The notes under the pieces were generated by a model. It was not told where the DNA came from. It made no database searches and was given only the letters and a program-made list of their open reading frames with translations. The position numbers and the translations under genes were made by a program. From assembly GCA_029817715.1 (NCBI GenBank), contig JARUPY010000396.1, positions 2,728,001 through 2,792,000 on the forward strand: a DNA stretch of 64,000 nucleotides, in the 5' to 3' direction. This DNA comes from Melastoma dodecandrum. Taxonomy: Eukaryota > Streptophyta > Magnoliopsida > Myrtales > Melastomataceae. Shown piece by piece: positions 33,995 through 46,865 of this stretch (positions within the stretch are counted from its first letter, which is position 1; every line of letters starts with the position of its first letter).

Positions 33995-34398
33995 TAGGAT
34001 CGTTTTGGAGTGATAAGGGTGGCATTTGAGTTGATTTTTACATTAAAAATGCACTTCGTGTCATGCGCATGCGTGTGTAATTGATTGAATTGATTTGGAG
34101 TTGATTAAGACGAGTTGGTATTGAGGAAAAAGTGAATGGAAAAGGGTTCGGAATTGCCAAATTATGTGTGTATGAGAACACATGAGTGGGTGTTTGGTTT
34201 GGAAGGTTTGAGGTTTAAACATCACGGAAGGTGATGGAAACAAGCGCTTGGTGCGCTAAAGGCATGGTGTTGCAAAGGAATCACCTAGAAAAGGGGTTAA
34301 TTGAATTTGAAATGTGTGTATTGAGGCTGCAAGTGTGCGCCTAAATTGGAATGAATGAGATGTACGACTAAATGTTCGAATGTTGATTTGATAGGGAA

Positions 34399-36651
34399 AT
34401 GACGGATGAAGGAGTGCCCATAGCGGTGCGTGAGTTCACCGAAGTGGAACATTCTCTTCCAGAGAAGAGGAAGACATACCTTATGGGACAGTATCGGAAG
34501 ATGGATCCTCCAAGATTTAAAGGGGACGAAGGGCCTGAATTGGCAGAAGACTTTATAAATGATGTGGAGAAGATCTACGACTCCTTGGTGTGTACACCCG
34601 AGGAGAAATTGTGCCTAGCCGAATACTCGCTTCAAAGAGGAGCGGAAGCTTGGTGGAAGACAAGTAAGGGAAGTGCCAAGAGGGGCCAAAATGTGGATGC
34701 TTGGACAATGTTCAAGACGGCATTCCTAGACAAGTACTTGCCATTTTCTTATCGGACGGATAAGGCATGGGAGTTTGCTCAACTGAGCCAAGAAAATATG
34801 TCGGTAGATGAGTATGAGACAAGGTTTACAGTTCTATCTCACTACGGACCTACCATGGATGAGTTGAGTCGGGCAAGGAAATTCGAATTGGGGTTGGATC
34901 CCCATATTAGGATGCAAGTGTCCACGCTTTGTTTGACCACTTATGAGGAAGTGTACAAGAGGGCTCAGAATGCTGAAATGTCATGGAAGGCAGTGAAGGA
35001 GAAGGAGGAAGCTGAAAGGGCAAAGAGAATGGTGGAAGGCGGAATGCCTCCCCCTAAGAGGTTTAGGCCGAGTGGATCCTTCTCGGGACAGAGAGGATTT
35101 GTGTCACGACCTCCGCGTCCTCCTATGCCTATGAGGAGCTTTAACCGAGGGGGGAGCCAAGGCTCAAGGATGAGCGGCCCTCCCACTTGTCCTCGGTGCA
35201 ACAAACAACATTTTGGGTTCTCATGTGTAACCAATGAACCCTTGTGCTATCAATGTGGGAAACCGGGCCATTTGAGGAGGAATTGCCCTCAGGGTGGTGG
35301 AGTGGCAACTAGCCAAGGAACCAGAATGAGTACTCCAAGAGGAAGGAGTGGCATGAGATTGGGTCCGACCGTAACGGCCTCAAGAGGATCGGTGAGTGGA
35401 CCGGTGAACACCGCGAGGCTGAATGCGCTTACGGAGGATGAGGCGAATGCCTCACGAGGAGTGATCTCAGGTACGGTTCAACTCCAAGGTGAATTACTAC
35501 GTGCATTGTTTGATACTGGTGCGACGCATTCGTTTGTGGCACAAAGGTGTGTGGAATTGTATGAATGGCCGGTTGAGAAACTTGAGAAACGGATGCGTGT
35601 GGTGTTGCCTTCGGGAAATGAATTGGAAATAGAGAAAGCATGTTATGCATGCGAGTTGATGGTTGCGGGATTGAGTTTTGTGATTGATCTCATTGTGCTG
35701 CAGATAAGTGACTTTGATGTGATATTGGGCATGGATTGGTTGGCTTCGAGCCATGCTCAAGTGGATTGTGAATCGAAGCGACTTTTGATCACGGATGAGA
35801 AAGGGAAGTTCTGTGAGTACATAGGCCATGGAGGATGCGACCGAATTTTGATGGTATCTGCAGTACGAATGTACAGGTGGATGAGGACAGGACATGAAGT
35901 GTATCTTGCGTTGGTGCTTAACAAAGAAGCTGAAATTCCAAGGTTGGAGCAAATAGAAGTGGTAAGAAACTTCGCGGATGTATTTCCGGAAGAGCTGCCA
36001 GGATTACCACCGGAGCGAGATGTACAGTTTGAAATTGACCTACTTCCGGGGACCGCTCCTATTTCACGTGCTCCATATCGAATGAGTTTGGTTGAATTAA
36101 AAGAATTGAAAGCACAATTGCAAGAACTTGTAGAAAAGAAATATGTACGTCCTAGTGTAAGTCCGTGGGGCGCACCTGTACTGTTTGTAAGAAAGAAAGA
36201 CGGTAGTATGAGATTATGTATAGATTACCGTTTGTTGAATCAAAGAACGATTAAGAATCGTTATCCTCTACCTCGTATTGATGACTTGTTTGATCAATTA
36301 CAAGGATCAGTTGTGTATTCGAAGATAGATCTTCGGTCAGGATATTATCAAATTGGTGTGAAGGAAGAGGATATTCCTAAGACCGCGTTCAGAACACGTT
36401 ATGGGCATTATGAATTCAGAGTAATGCCGTTTGGATTGACAAATCCACCAGCGGTGTTTATGGGATTAATGAATCAAGTGTTTAGCCCGTACTTGGACCA
36501 CTTCGTGGTGGTGTTCATAGATGATATTCTCGTGTATTCCAAGAGTTGGGAAGAACATAAAGAACACTTAGAGATTGTGTTGAACACATTGAGGGAAAAT
36601 AAATTATATGCCAAATTGAGTAAGTGTGAATTTTGGCTTGAAAAAGTGTAG
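34399..36651 (+). pseudogene. gag-pol: Tekay-like gag-protease-reverse transcriptase
   Basis: Starts at ATG 34399 and encodes 750 residues. Gag: retrotransposon-gag domain with [12 protein letters not shown] and [20 protein letters not shown], then zinc knuckle [14 protein letters not shown] near residue 280. Protease: [12 protein letters not shown] (DTGA active site) near residue 370. Reverse transcriptase: [32 protein letters not shown], and catalytic [10 protein letters not shown] near residue 715. The frame ends at a TAG (36649-36651) created by a frame change; the next conserved residues (FLGHVIS) lie in another frame from about 36652. All active-site residues seen so far are intact. Confidence 0.9.
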
Positions 36652-38405
36652 CATTCCTTGGCCACGTGATATCGGCCATAGGAGTGGAAGTAGATCCTTC
36701 AAAGATTGAAGCAATAAAAGAGTGGCCACGCCCGAAGAGTGTGTCGGAAGTCCGAAGTTTCTTGGGATTGGCAGGCTATTATCGAAGATTTGTGGAAGGA
36801 TTTTCGAAAATTGTAGCTCCCATAACGAAACTCTTGAGGAAGGATGTCAAATATGAGTGGTCGGACAAATGTGAAACAAGCTTTGAGGAATTGAAGGAGA
36901 GATTGACTAGTGCGCCGATTTTGACATTGCCAACGGGAACGGGTGGTTTTGTGGTATATTGTGATGCTTCGGCACAAGGCTTGGGTGGAGTATTAATGCA
37001 ACATGGAAAAGTTGTAGCCTATGCTTCGAGACAATTAAGGAAGCATGAAGAAAACTACCCTACGCATGATTTGGAATTAGCGGCAGTGGTGTTTGTGTTG
37101 AAATTGTGGAGACATTACTTGTATGGAGAGAAATTTGATATTTATACTGATCATAAGAGTTTAAAGTATTTGTTTACTCAGCAAGAGTTGAATATGAGAC
37201 AGCGCCGATGGGTGGAATTGTTAAAGGATTATGATTGTACAATTGTGTATCATCCTGGAAAGGCTAATGTAGTGGCGGACGCATTGAGTAGAAAACACAT
37301 AGCTCTCATGTGTTTGATTATAGAAGAATCAAAGATGATCGAACAAATGGGCAATCTAAATATTCGATTGGAAGATTCGGAGGGAGCTCTATATGTGGCC
37401 AGGGGGCAAGTGGAACCGGAAGTGATTGGAATGATTAGAGACGCCCAAGTTCGTGATGAATACTTGATGATTGTAAGAGAAGGGCTCGGGGCGACACCGT
37501 ATGAACGGTTCAAGTTAGCGGCAGATGGGTTGCTAAAATTTCAAGGAAGGATTTGTGTTCCGGAAGATGTGGTAGTAAAGAAAAAGCTTTTGGATGAGGC
37601 ACATAAGACCGCATATAGTGTGCATCCAGGAATAACGAAAATGTACCGGAATTTGAGACAATTTTATTGGTGGCCTAAAATGAAAAGAGATGTCGCCAGA
37701 TATGTGAACCGATGCACCGTTTGCCAGATGGTAAAGATTGAACATCAAAAGCCAGGGGGGTTGTTGGAACCACTGTCTGTACCCGAATGGAAGTGGGAAG
37801 ACATCTCGATGGATTTTGTGACGAACCTACCCAAAGGCGGTCGTAATGTGGACTCTGTGTGGGTAATCGTAGATAGGCTGACGAAGTCCGCCCACTTCAT
37901 ACCAATCCAGATAAATTGGTCCTTGGATACCTTGGCAAAAATCTACATACGGGAGGTGATAAGGTATCACGGGGTGCCTCACACGATTACCTCGGATAGA
38001 GATCCGCGGTTAACTTCGAAGTTGTGGAGAAGTCTCCAGGGAGCCTTGGACACAAAATTGCAAATGAGCACAGCTTTTCATCCCCAGACGGACGGACAGA
38101 CGGAACGGACCATACAAACCTTGGAGGATATGTTGAGAGCGTGTGCTCTCGAGTGGAAGGGTAGTTGGGTGGACCATCTCCCACTGGTTGAGTTTACTTA
38201 TAACAACAGTTACCACGCGAGTATCGGGATGGCTCCATTCGAAGCCTTATATGGGAGGAGTTGTAGGTCCCCTCTGTGCTGGTTGGAACCGGGCGAGAAG
38301 GTGTTCGACGGCCCGGAGCTCATCAAGGAGACTTCTGAGGTAATCGCGGTGGTTCGGGAAAGGATGAGAACGGCCCAAAGCCGTCAGAAAAGCTATGCGG
38401 ATTGA
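36652..38405 (+). pseudogene. pol: Tekay-like RNase H and integrase
   Basis: Continues the polyprotein in a new frame. RNase [47 protein letters not shown]. Integrase: HHCC zinc domain ([20 protein letters not shown], then CTVCQ), DDE core with [20 protein letters not shown] and [19 protein letters not shown]. The frame is stopped by TGA at 38403-38405 within an Arg-rich stretch; an Arg CGA to TGA change at a CpG is the simplest reading. Confidence 0.9.
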
Positions 38406-38849
38406 CGGAGGAGACCTTTAGAATTCGAGGTCGGAGACAAGGTATTCCTAAAACTCTCTCCAATGAAGTCTATGTTTAGGACGGGCAAGGCTCACAAGTT
38501 GAGCCCGAGGTATATAGGTCCGTATGATGTAATTGAAAGAGTAGGGAAAATGGCGGATCGAATAGACATACCTACGGAGTTGTCACATTGCCATGATGTT
38601 TTTCATGTGTCCATGTTGAGAAAGTATGAGCCGGACCCGGAGACAAGGGTAGAAATGACCGCGACGACCGTGAATGAGAATTTGAGTGTGACCATGGTGC
38701 CGGCAAGAGTAATTGGGCACAAGGAACGAACGACTCGAGGAAGGAAGATGCAATTGGTTTTGGTGTTGTGGAAAGGAGATGGAATGGAAGATCAATCTTG
38801 GGAACTAGAAGAACGTATGAAAGAGTTATATCCATTCCTTTTTGAGTAA
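38406..38849 (+). pseudogene. Tekay-like integrase C-terminus with chromodomain-like tail
   Basis: In frame with the preceding piece after the TGA. It contains the GPY/F-type region (LSPRYIGPYDVIERVG) and ends in a chromodomain-like stretch (LVLVLWKGDGMEDQSWELEE) that in chromoviruses guides insertion toward particular chromatin. It stops at 38847-38849, followed by GGGGACGAAATT and a purine-rich tract before the 3' LTR. Confidence 0.82.
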
Positions 38850-38870
38850 AAATAATTTCGGGGACGAAAT

Positions 38871-38888
38871 TCCTTAAGAGGGGAAGAA
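38871..38888 (+). other. Polypurine tract of the Tekay-like element
   Basis: Purine-rich AAGAGGGGAAGAA immediately before TGTAATGACC, the 3' LTR start. Confidence 0.75.
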
Positions 38889-41800
38889 TGTAATGACCCG
38901 AAATTTTACAACCTTGAAATTAATGTATATGTGATGAGTTTGAGGATGAATGATAATGACTTATGTAGATTTGAGTATAAATGATGTATATCTAAGCATA
39001 TGAACATTTAGACATGTGATGGGTTAATGATGGATAGACGACCCCGGGGAAGTGTGAGGACAGGTTATCCCCGTCGACGCACAGCAAGAGAGGCGTCACT
39101 TTACTCACTTGCGACTTGACAACATCAGCGACTGAGCAATGATTACGATTCAGCATGTGCGACTCAAGGAGGTGCGACTAGACATCAGCGACTGAGCAAT
39201 GATTGCGATTCAGCATGTGCGACTCAAGGAGGTGCGACTTGACAACATCAGCGACTGAGCAATGATTGCGATTCAGCATGTGCGACACAAGGAGGTGCGA
39301 CTTGACGTCATGAGCGACTGAGCAATGATTGCGATTCAGCATGTGCAACTCCAGGAGGCGCGACTTGACATCATGAGCGACTGAGCAATGATTGCGATTC
39401 AGCATGTGCGACTCAAGGAGGCGCGACTTGACATCATGAGCGACTGAGCAATGATTGCGATTCAGCATGTGCGACTCAAAGAGGCGCGACTTGACATCAT
39501 GAACGACTGAGCAATGATTGCGATTCAGCATGTGCGACTCAACGAGGCGCGACTTGACAACATCAGCGACTGACCAATGATTGCGATTCAGCATGTGCGA
39601 CTCAAGGAGGCGCGACTTGACAACATCAGCGACTGACCAATGATTGCGATTCAGCATGTGCGACTCAAGGAGGCGCGACTTGACAACATCAGCGACTGAC
39701 CAATGATTGCGATTCAGCATGTGCGACTCAAGGAGGCGCGACTTGACAACATCAGCGACTGACCAATGATTGCGATTCAGCATGTGCGACTCAAGGAGGC
39801 GCGACTTGACAACATCAGCGACTGACCAATGATTGCGATTCACCATGTGCGACTCAAGGAGGCGCGACTTGACAACATCAGCGACTGAGCAATGATTGCG
39901 ATTCAGCATGTGCGACTCAAGGAGGTGCGACTTGACATCATGAGCGACTGAGCAATGATTGCGATTCAGCATGTGCGACTCAAGGAGGTGCGACTTGACA
40001 TCATGAGCGACTGAGCAATGATTGCGATTCAGCATGTGCGACTCAAGGAGGTGCGACTTGACATCATGAACGACTGAGCAATGATTGCGATTCAGCATGT
40101 GCGACTCAAGGAGGTGCGACTTGACGACATCAGCGACTGAGCAATGATTGCGATTCAGCATGTGCGACTCAAGGAGGTGCGACTTGACAACATCAGCGAC
40201 TGAGCAATGATTGCGATTCAGCATGTGCGACTCAAGGAGGTGCGACTTGACATCATGAGCGACTGAGCAATGATCGCGATTCAGCATGTGCGACTCAAGG
40301 AGGGCGACCCATGAACGATAAATGGGCGACCCCCGAGCTAAGCGATGAATGAGCGCACCCATGTCGCCCAAGGGACGATGGGCAGACGTACCATAGACAC
40401 ATCCCGGGGCAGATGAGTGGGCGATGCGTGAGTGTTACACGGGCGATGCGTGAGCATTACACGGGCGATGAGTGCCGACCCTTACACGTTCAAGTGGCTG
40501 CCCATGGCCTAAGTGGCGAAGTATTCCTCCCTCATGAGAGGCACACATGTGGCCCTTGAATGAATGTCCATTATTGATTTTGATGATATGGACAAAAGCT
40601 TCCAAGAATGAAATATGGCCATTGGATCATGTTGACTAGTCAACTAAATATATTAATATAATAATGTTATGGAAGTCCAAATTAGAATGATGGTAATTTG
40701 GACCCTAACTACTAATGGAAGAGGATGTGGGGTTTCTTATGAGGGGGATTGAGGCGGTGAACACATCTTAAAAGGGGGAGAATTCGTCCTCTCCTACATA
40801 CACACCCACACTTACACACCAAAAAGACTTTTGGGAAAAAGAAAGGAGAAAGGAGAGTTTGGGAAAGGCTTTCGGCCAAGAAGGAAGAGGAGAAAGTAGA
40901 GTGCTTCGACCTGACAAAGTGGATTCGAAAGCGAGAAGTGCAAGGCGTCGAACGAGCGAGAGGCTAAAGGCAAAGGGAAGGTTACCTACACAGGCTGAAG
41001 TGGTCCGGCAAAGGGCGGAGCTCACCCGGTTGTGTGTTGAAGCAAGTGGAAGGTAACCCCTACAACCTACCTCCGCTTTTAAGCTTAGTTGTGGTACATG
41101 CTGTGGAGAATATTATATGTGTATTGGCTATGGTTTGGAAGGTGTTCGGAGAGGGTTAGAGGGTGGCCGAACCCCTAAGGTGGAGGGGAGCCACCCGAAC
41201 CCCTCTATGTATGAGTATGTGTATGCATGTGGTTGTTGGCTTACCGAAAGGCTGCGCTTGGGACGAGCCTTGAGGGGAATGATTGCGGTCCTTAGGGGCT
41301 GGAAATCAGTGAAGTTAAGGTATGGAATAGGGGAGCGTCGAGCCCTGTGGTGGCTGCGCTTCACCTCGCGCTCTAAGAGCGGAACCGCGTGGCTTTGGCC
41401 ATGGAAATTAAATCGGCCGAGGGCTGGAAATTATGAGGTGTTGTAAGGTCAGAATGGAAGCTTAGAAAGGTTGTCCCTCATGCTAGAAAAGCATGGAAAG
41501 GTTATGCTCGGGGGTGGATGGGAGGTGAAACTGAATGACGTAATATTCAGTTGAAATAAGCGAGACAATTGAGTATGCTCAAGAATGAATAAAGGACTAT
41601 ATGAAAGGAGTTTTAATACGAAGATTTGTAGCCACATTCCTACCTTGAAAAGGAGTAGGAATGTGGTAGAAACAAGTTGAATTTGATGAAGGAATGTCAA
41701 AGCCGAATAGGCTTAGTAATGAGACCAGAAGGTACAGTTTTTGGTGGAAACAAGTGTGGAAAGGTCATAAGTTTTGGGACTATACGTTTGGAGTTGAATC

Positions 41801-42170
41801 TGAGATTTTTATGGTGTTTTTCTACCTTAATTAAAGTGTGGGAAATGGTAAGAACGATTGGAAATTATTGAGATAAGATGAAAACTGAATTGGTTTAAGG
41901 TCAGGGTGTATAATATCTCAAAAAGGGAAAAACGGTTCTTAGACATTTTTGTATGGGACGTGTGGTTCATTGTGGTTGTTTGTGGGTGTTAAAATAAAAT
42001 AAATTCTAGTTTCTTGCAGGTAGTAGAAGTGTGTTTTGGGCTACGCTTCTTGCAAGAGAGACATTAACAAGATTTTAACAAGACATTAACTCGCATACAT
42101 GTAACGAATCTTTTGCTAATCAATGTAAAAGTAATGTTTTTGTGTAAATCAAATTGTTTCGATCCTTTCA
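38889..42170 (+). repeat. 3' LTR of the Tekay-like element
   Basis: 3,282 bp; the 458-bp excess over the 5' LTR is largely explained by about eight additional 63-bp units. It is followed by target duplication GCAAT. Confidence 0.92.
39112..40300. repeat. 63-bp tandem array, about 19 units, in the 3' LTR
   Basis: Same unit as in the 5' LTR. Five consecutive units (about 39545-39860) share GACTGACCAATG instead of GACTGAGCAATG, a variant absent from the 5' LTR. The first unit (39118-39182) is shortened by three bases. On the minus strand the array is open for 397 codons (39178-40371). Confidence 0.92.
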
Positions 42171-42175
42171 GCAAT

Positions 42176-44917
42176 CCTAGATGAGTTTTCAGTAGGATGG
42201 GCGGTGAAAAAGGTATGTTACCCCACCTTTGTTTTCGTCTTATCCCTTCCACTCATTAATGAAAGTTGCTAACATCATCTCTAGGCGATATTCATTCGAC
42301 ATTTTTCTCTCTGGAGAAGCCGGTCTCCTGCTTCCCTCATGTAGCAAGGAAACCATGCACCCAACTACTTTCGTGTTTTTCTTTTTCAATGCAGAATTTC
42401 CTATACAACAACAAGCACGAGTAGAAAGTACAGGGGCAAAGAAGGGCTAGAACATAGCTTGCCGCAAGAGACGAAAATCCACCTAGTCAGCAAGGAATGG
42501 CTTATTGGAAGGATATGTAGCCAAAGAATGATAAATTTTAAGTAACAAAGTTGACAGTAAAGGGATCAGTTCAACTAGTACTCGACATTGACCCGTTATA
42601 GATCAGCCTGTCAATCAGGCGCTTACTTTAGGGACAGGGGAGTGTGATCCTAAGCCTCGCGTTTGTAATTACGTTTCAACATGATGTCCAAGGATAGTAC
42701 CTATAACCCCTGGTCAGTATAGCTGCATTTTCGCCATTGGAAAAGAAGGTAAGCAGTTGACACGATTTATTAGCTTTAAAGCTAGAGGAATCCAGAAGGT
42801 TCCTAACGGTTCATCAATTGCATATGTTTGTAACTATTGATTACTTGCAATGGGAAATGATATTTTCCATTCTTATGAGAAGACATCAAGAAATGACTCT
42901 GGAAATTCAAGGCTCTAGCAACATAATTTCCTATCTCGTGCCTAATTAGGAAGGCAAACAAACGCTTAATAACTAAGGCAGGAACAGAAAATAAAGGACC
43001 AATTGCTCATACAGATGACATTTGAATTATGAGGGACGAATGACGCAATTGAGGAAACTAGCCACATGAATTCTCAATGATGGGACAACTATTGAACCAC
43101 ATGATTTCTCAATGGTGGGACAACTATTGGACCACATGTCCTTTACCGCTTACTATTGGCTGAAATACTAACAGCATAATTCCCAAAGATGAAACAGAAA
43201 TCTAAGTTTGATGTAGGAAAGAGTGTGAGGTACAATTTGATGGGTTTTGCACAAGAAGTTATGGCATTGACTTTGGGGATAAAACTACGTCTGTATCTAG
43301 TGCATTGATGCATTAGGTAACAGTGATCATTCTCCTCGTAAAGATGAGATTGGTCGAGTCTCGGACCATGATCGTCTAAGGGAACACAAACAAGTCGATC
43401 CAAAATTAGGGGATTGCATGGACATTCTGGATCTTTTTCAGGGCTGCCGAAAGGTCCCTCAATGTTGAAAAAGATAGAGACGTCGGAAAAGTAAGTGGTG
43501 CGGTAGATTGGCAGAGTAGCCCCGAGGAAGATCCTATGCTGGAGAGTTACCTCATTAAGTAGGGATCGAGGATTTCTCAATGCAAGAATAAAAAGAAGCC
43601 AAACCAAAAGCCATACATGACAAGTTTGAGGTGAGCACAGTTGCGATAAAAGCTAAGTTCGTTGGATCAGCAGAACGGCAACGATCGTCACAAACTGCTT
43701 ATCAGAGTGTAGACGAAGTAAGATCATTTAGCTGGATGTCAAATGCGACGAAATAGCAATTGGTAACCACATATTTCTCAAAATCTGCCTTTCCCATTTC
43801 CTTTTTGGACAGAATTTCAAGCAGACAGTATTGAAATATGAAACTTATGTCTGATGCAGGAAGAAGTTCGAGGTAGGCAACAACAATTGCTAACCTTAGA
43901 GTCCTGATTGATAGGGATATGCATTAGGCAACGGGAAGTCCACTCACCACTAAAACTGGAAATGAATGTATATATGTGTAGAATTATGGTATTTTACCCT
44001 CCGAGAATGTATTACGACAGGATATGTTGGTAAGTTGAGGATGATGCTAAGGAAAACATATCCAGAGGTACACATCATATAGGAAAAAGAAGGAAAGGCT
44101 TATGAAAGGTTCGCGACAAGGTCTCTATGAATTCAAGAATGTAGTACCCTTTAAATCAAAGCTTTAGCATTGGAACCTTGTTAAGTTTCTGGGATGTTGA
44201 ATTCAAGAATAAGAGAGAATGTTAATACATGAAAAAATGCCAAATAACAGCTTTGGATTTTTAATATTCGATATGGCTCTTGGAAATACTCTTATCCACA
44301 TTATTCAAGTAGAGCCAAATGAAGTGCAATAGAGAATAATAGACAGGTTGACAGCTAGGACATTTATGGTGGGAAGAAAACAACAGTTATAATTAAAACG
44401 AACCGGATTTGGTCTGCATATTTGAGGCAACAATTGACCATGATTGCTTGAGAAATTGCAGATCCAACCCGAAAGTGGATTCTTTGGGCCAAGGCGTACT
44501 TACATTATAAATGGAATTGCCTTTTTTTTTTTATGTCAAGACTCCAGGTCAAGAATTATCCAAAGAGATATGCAAGTCTACAATATTCTTCTCAATAAGG
44601 AAAATGAACCCTAAGGTTTTTTTTTTTTGACTTTGAAATGACAAGAAGCATCGAAGGAGAGGAAGGTGAAGGAGATACTAACAGGGTCGTTGGAACTTAG
44701 TAAGAAATGTTGCATAAGGTCGACAACCACAACCATGTCTACCACAAGTGTTCATAAAGAACTCATTTATTTAAAACGGCAAGGACTGTCCGACTTAACA
44801 ATTTATGCCTCTAATTAGTCATTTTGTATTACGAGTGAGTGTACTATTCTGTTTATCAACCCTAATGCGCATCATATTTCTCCTTATTACTCCAACTAAC
44901 TGCGCTCTGATGCCAAC
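42176..44917 (-). mobile_element. Non-coding retroelement interior, unit B, right part
   Basis: Resumes exactly where 31155 stopped and matches 220-2979 with scattered differences. No coding frame is recognised. The primer-binding-site region (about 44904-44916) is changed relative to unit A (GATGCCA for GATACCA). Confidence 0.55.
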
Positions 44918-45586
44918 TAAAACATCCTACAAAATTTTCACATTTTTATCAGAATGATTCTCAGTCCTTTGACGGTGAAACTGCGGAAGCGACAAAACTA
45001 TACATCCACCGTGGTAATATCTAATGTCTTAGTACTCCAATCGTTGCCACGTATTCTCCTTTCCACCTAGTCCTGCACCACATTAAAATAATTCCCCAAA
45101 ACTGGAGTCAGCGATAAATCGCTGAGTATGCCTTCCATGCACATGCGAAAATATGAGGCCACTAATATTTTCCTATCATGCAACTTTCAAAACCGTTTAT
45201 GCAGCATGCGCTAAGACAGTATAATCCACAATTTCCAAGTAAACATATACTACTCAATCACAATGGTGCCATATAAGTAATAAGCAGTAAACCATCTCAG
45301 TAATATAAGCGACTCCCATGTTTCATCCTCCCTCATCTCATACCAATCCTTCTCAAGGTGCCAGAACCACCGCGGTGCGTTCTCACCCACTCCTCCGGGA
45401 GCGCCCGGGTAACGGCAGCGGGCACAACCGCGGGTGGTCGTCGCCCCTCCGTACTCCTCCGACCACTGTCGGGTATGTCCTCAAGTGCAAGATCCCATAA
45501 TCAACTCATAAGTAATATGACTCAGTCTCACCTCGCAAGGTACAGCAGAAGATTGAAGTTTAGCTCCATTATATTTCTCTCTTATT
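44918..45586 (-). mobile_element. LTR copy, unit B
   Basis: Matches 2980-3646; its first bases are TAAAAC rather than TGAAAC, so the canonical TG end is mutated. Confidence 0.5.
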
Positions 45587-46018
45587 CTCTGTTTTTTTTT
45601 ATGTTGACCGACTTATATTATTAGTAAACACTTTTTGGTAAATCAAAACAGGAAATTTTATTTATTTTAGTACTACGCACTTATTTTAGAATAATAAATT
45701 ATTTTTTAAATTTTTATAGAATAAATAGTTTGTTGTATAATTTTATTACTAAGTTTTATTTTTATATTGGTTTTGACCAAATTTATTTTTTAGTGAAATT
45801 CAAATTATCTAAGAACGAGAAAAAGAAAAAAGCAAAAGGAGAGAAAGAACGGAGGAGTTCTTGTTGATTTTCAAGAGATTCGCATAAAATAAATAAAAAT
45901 TCACACTAGCAAAAATAACTAATAAAACGTGATATTCACCACAAAAACCCGAACAAACCAGGAGGAAGGAAAACCCACCAAGGGAGTGAAACAAAGGGAA
46001 AATGGAAGGGATGATGGG
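45587..46018. other. AT-rich upstream spacer of RPB3-B
   Basis: No gene. It has a single copy of the 43-bp unit that is doubled in units A and C, and several deletions relative to A. The last 60 bases match the RPB3-A 5' UTR. Confidence 0.6.
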
Positions 46019-46343
46019 GGGGAGTATCGTACCAGAGATTCCCCAAGGTCAAGCTCCGGGAGTTGAAGGATGACTACGCTAAGTTCGAGCTCCGCGACAC
46101 CGACGTCAGCATGGCGAACGCCCTCCGCCGCGTCATGATCGCCGAGGTCCCCACCGTCGCCATCGACCTCGTCGAGATCGAGGTCAACTCCTCCGTCCTC
46201 AACGACGAGTTCATTGCCCACCGCCTCGGTCTCATCCCCCTCTCCAGCGACCGCGCCATGTCCATGCGCTTCTCCCGCGACTGCGACTCCTGCGACGGCG
46301 ACAGCCAGTGCGAGTTCTGCTCCGTCGAGTTCCACCTCCGTGC
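46002..46343 (+). pseudogene. NRPB3: RPB3-like copy B, exon 1 fragment truncated by a Tat element
   Basis: Same start region as copy A, with the seven-G run after the ATG that puts it out of frame with the conserved sequence. From about 46050 it encodes LRELKDDYAKFELRDTDVSM to SVEFHLRA. It keeps GDSQCEFCSVEF, so all four zinc-loop cysteines are present, unlike copies A and C. At about 46343 homology to RPB3 ends and minus-strand Tat RNase H sequence starts; the rest of the gene is missing. Confidence 0.88.
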
Positions 46344-46865
46344 CCCCATCACTGTGGCTTTCTTGGCTCCCAAAGTTAATAATTCCTTCAGGAGCGTGAT
46401 CAAAGCTTCATATTCAGTCGCATTGTTGGTGTGATCTGCTGTCAAGCGATACGCTAGACGAACGTCTTTCCCTAATGGCAAAAGTATGCGAAGGCCTATT
46501 CCTACGCCGGATTTCGCCGAAGATCCGTCAAACCAACCCTGCCAGATGTCCTCAAGGGATTCTTCTTGGTCAATCGATACAGATGGATCGTGACTCACCA
46601 AGAAATCGGCCAGAGCCTGTCCTTTCACTGACTGTTGGGATTTGAATCGTAGATCATACGCGGATAGCACTAAACTTCATTTACTAATTCTCCCAGTCAA
46701 AAGGGGACTTTCGAAAAAGTACTTTATGACTGGAGACTTGGTAATGACATGAACCTCTTGGGATCCAATATAATGTCTTAGCTTAGTAACAGCATAAAAG
46801 ACTGACAGACATAACTTCTCCTTAATTGTATAGCGCTTTTCTGTAGCGGTTAGTTGTCTTGACAA
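46344..46865 (-). pseudogene. Tat-like RNase H, partial
   Basis: In frame with the reverse transcriptase after a stop at 46866. It contains YTIKEKLCLSVFYAVTKLRH and, after a further TGA near 46677 (in place of Trp), SVKGQALADFL and WFDGSSAKSGVGIGL, the start of the second, Tat-type RNase H. It is cut off at the RPB3 junction after KELLTLGAKK. Confidence 0.8.

Larger units (their letters stand above)
31156..42170 (+). mobile_element. Ty3/Gypsy element, Tekay/Del-like chromovirus, 11 kb
   Basis: LTRs at 31156-33979 (2,824 bp) and 38889-42170 (3,282 bp), both TGTAATGACC...TTTCA, are flanked by target duplication GCAAT (31151-31155, 42171-42175). The empty site is at 215-219 in unit A. Gene order gag, protease, reverse transcriptase, RNase H, integrase, chromodomain-like tail identifies a chromovirus; the very long LTRs fit Tekay/Del. 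One frame change near 36650 and one TGA (38403-38405) break the polyprotein, so it is now non-autonomous. Confidence 0.95.

Noticed and set aside
39112..40300. Possible CRISPR array
   Set aside because: The repeats are contiguous with no unique spacers, no cas genes are present, and the sequence is plant nuclear DNA.
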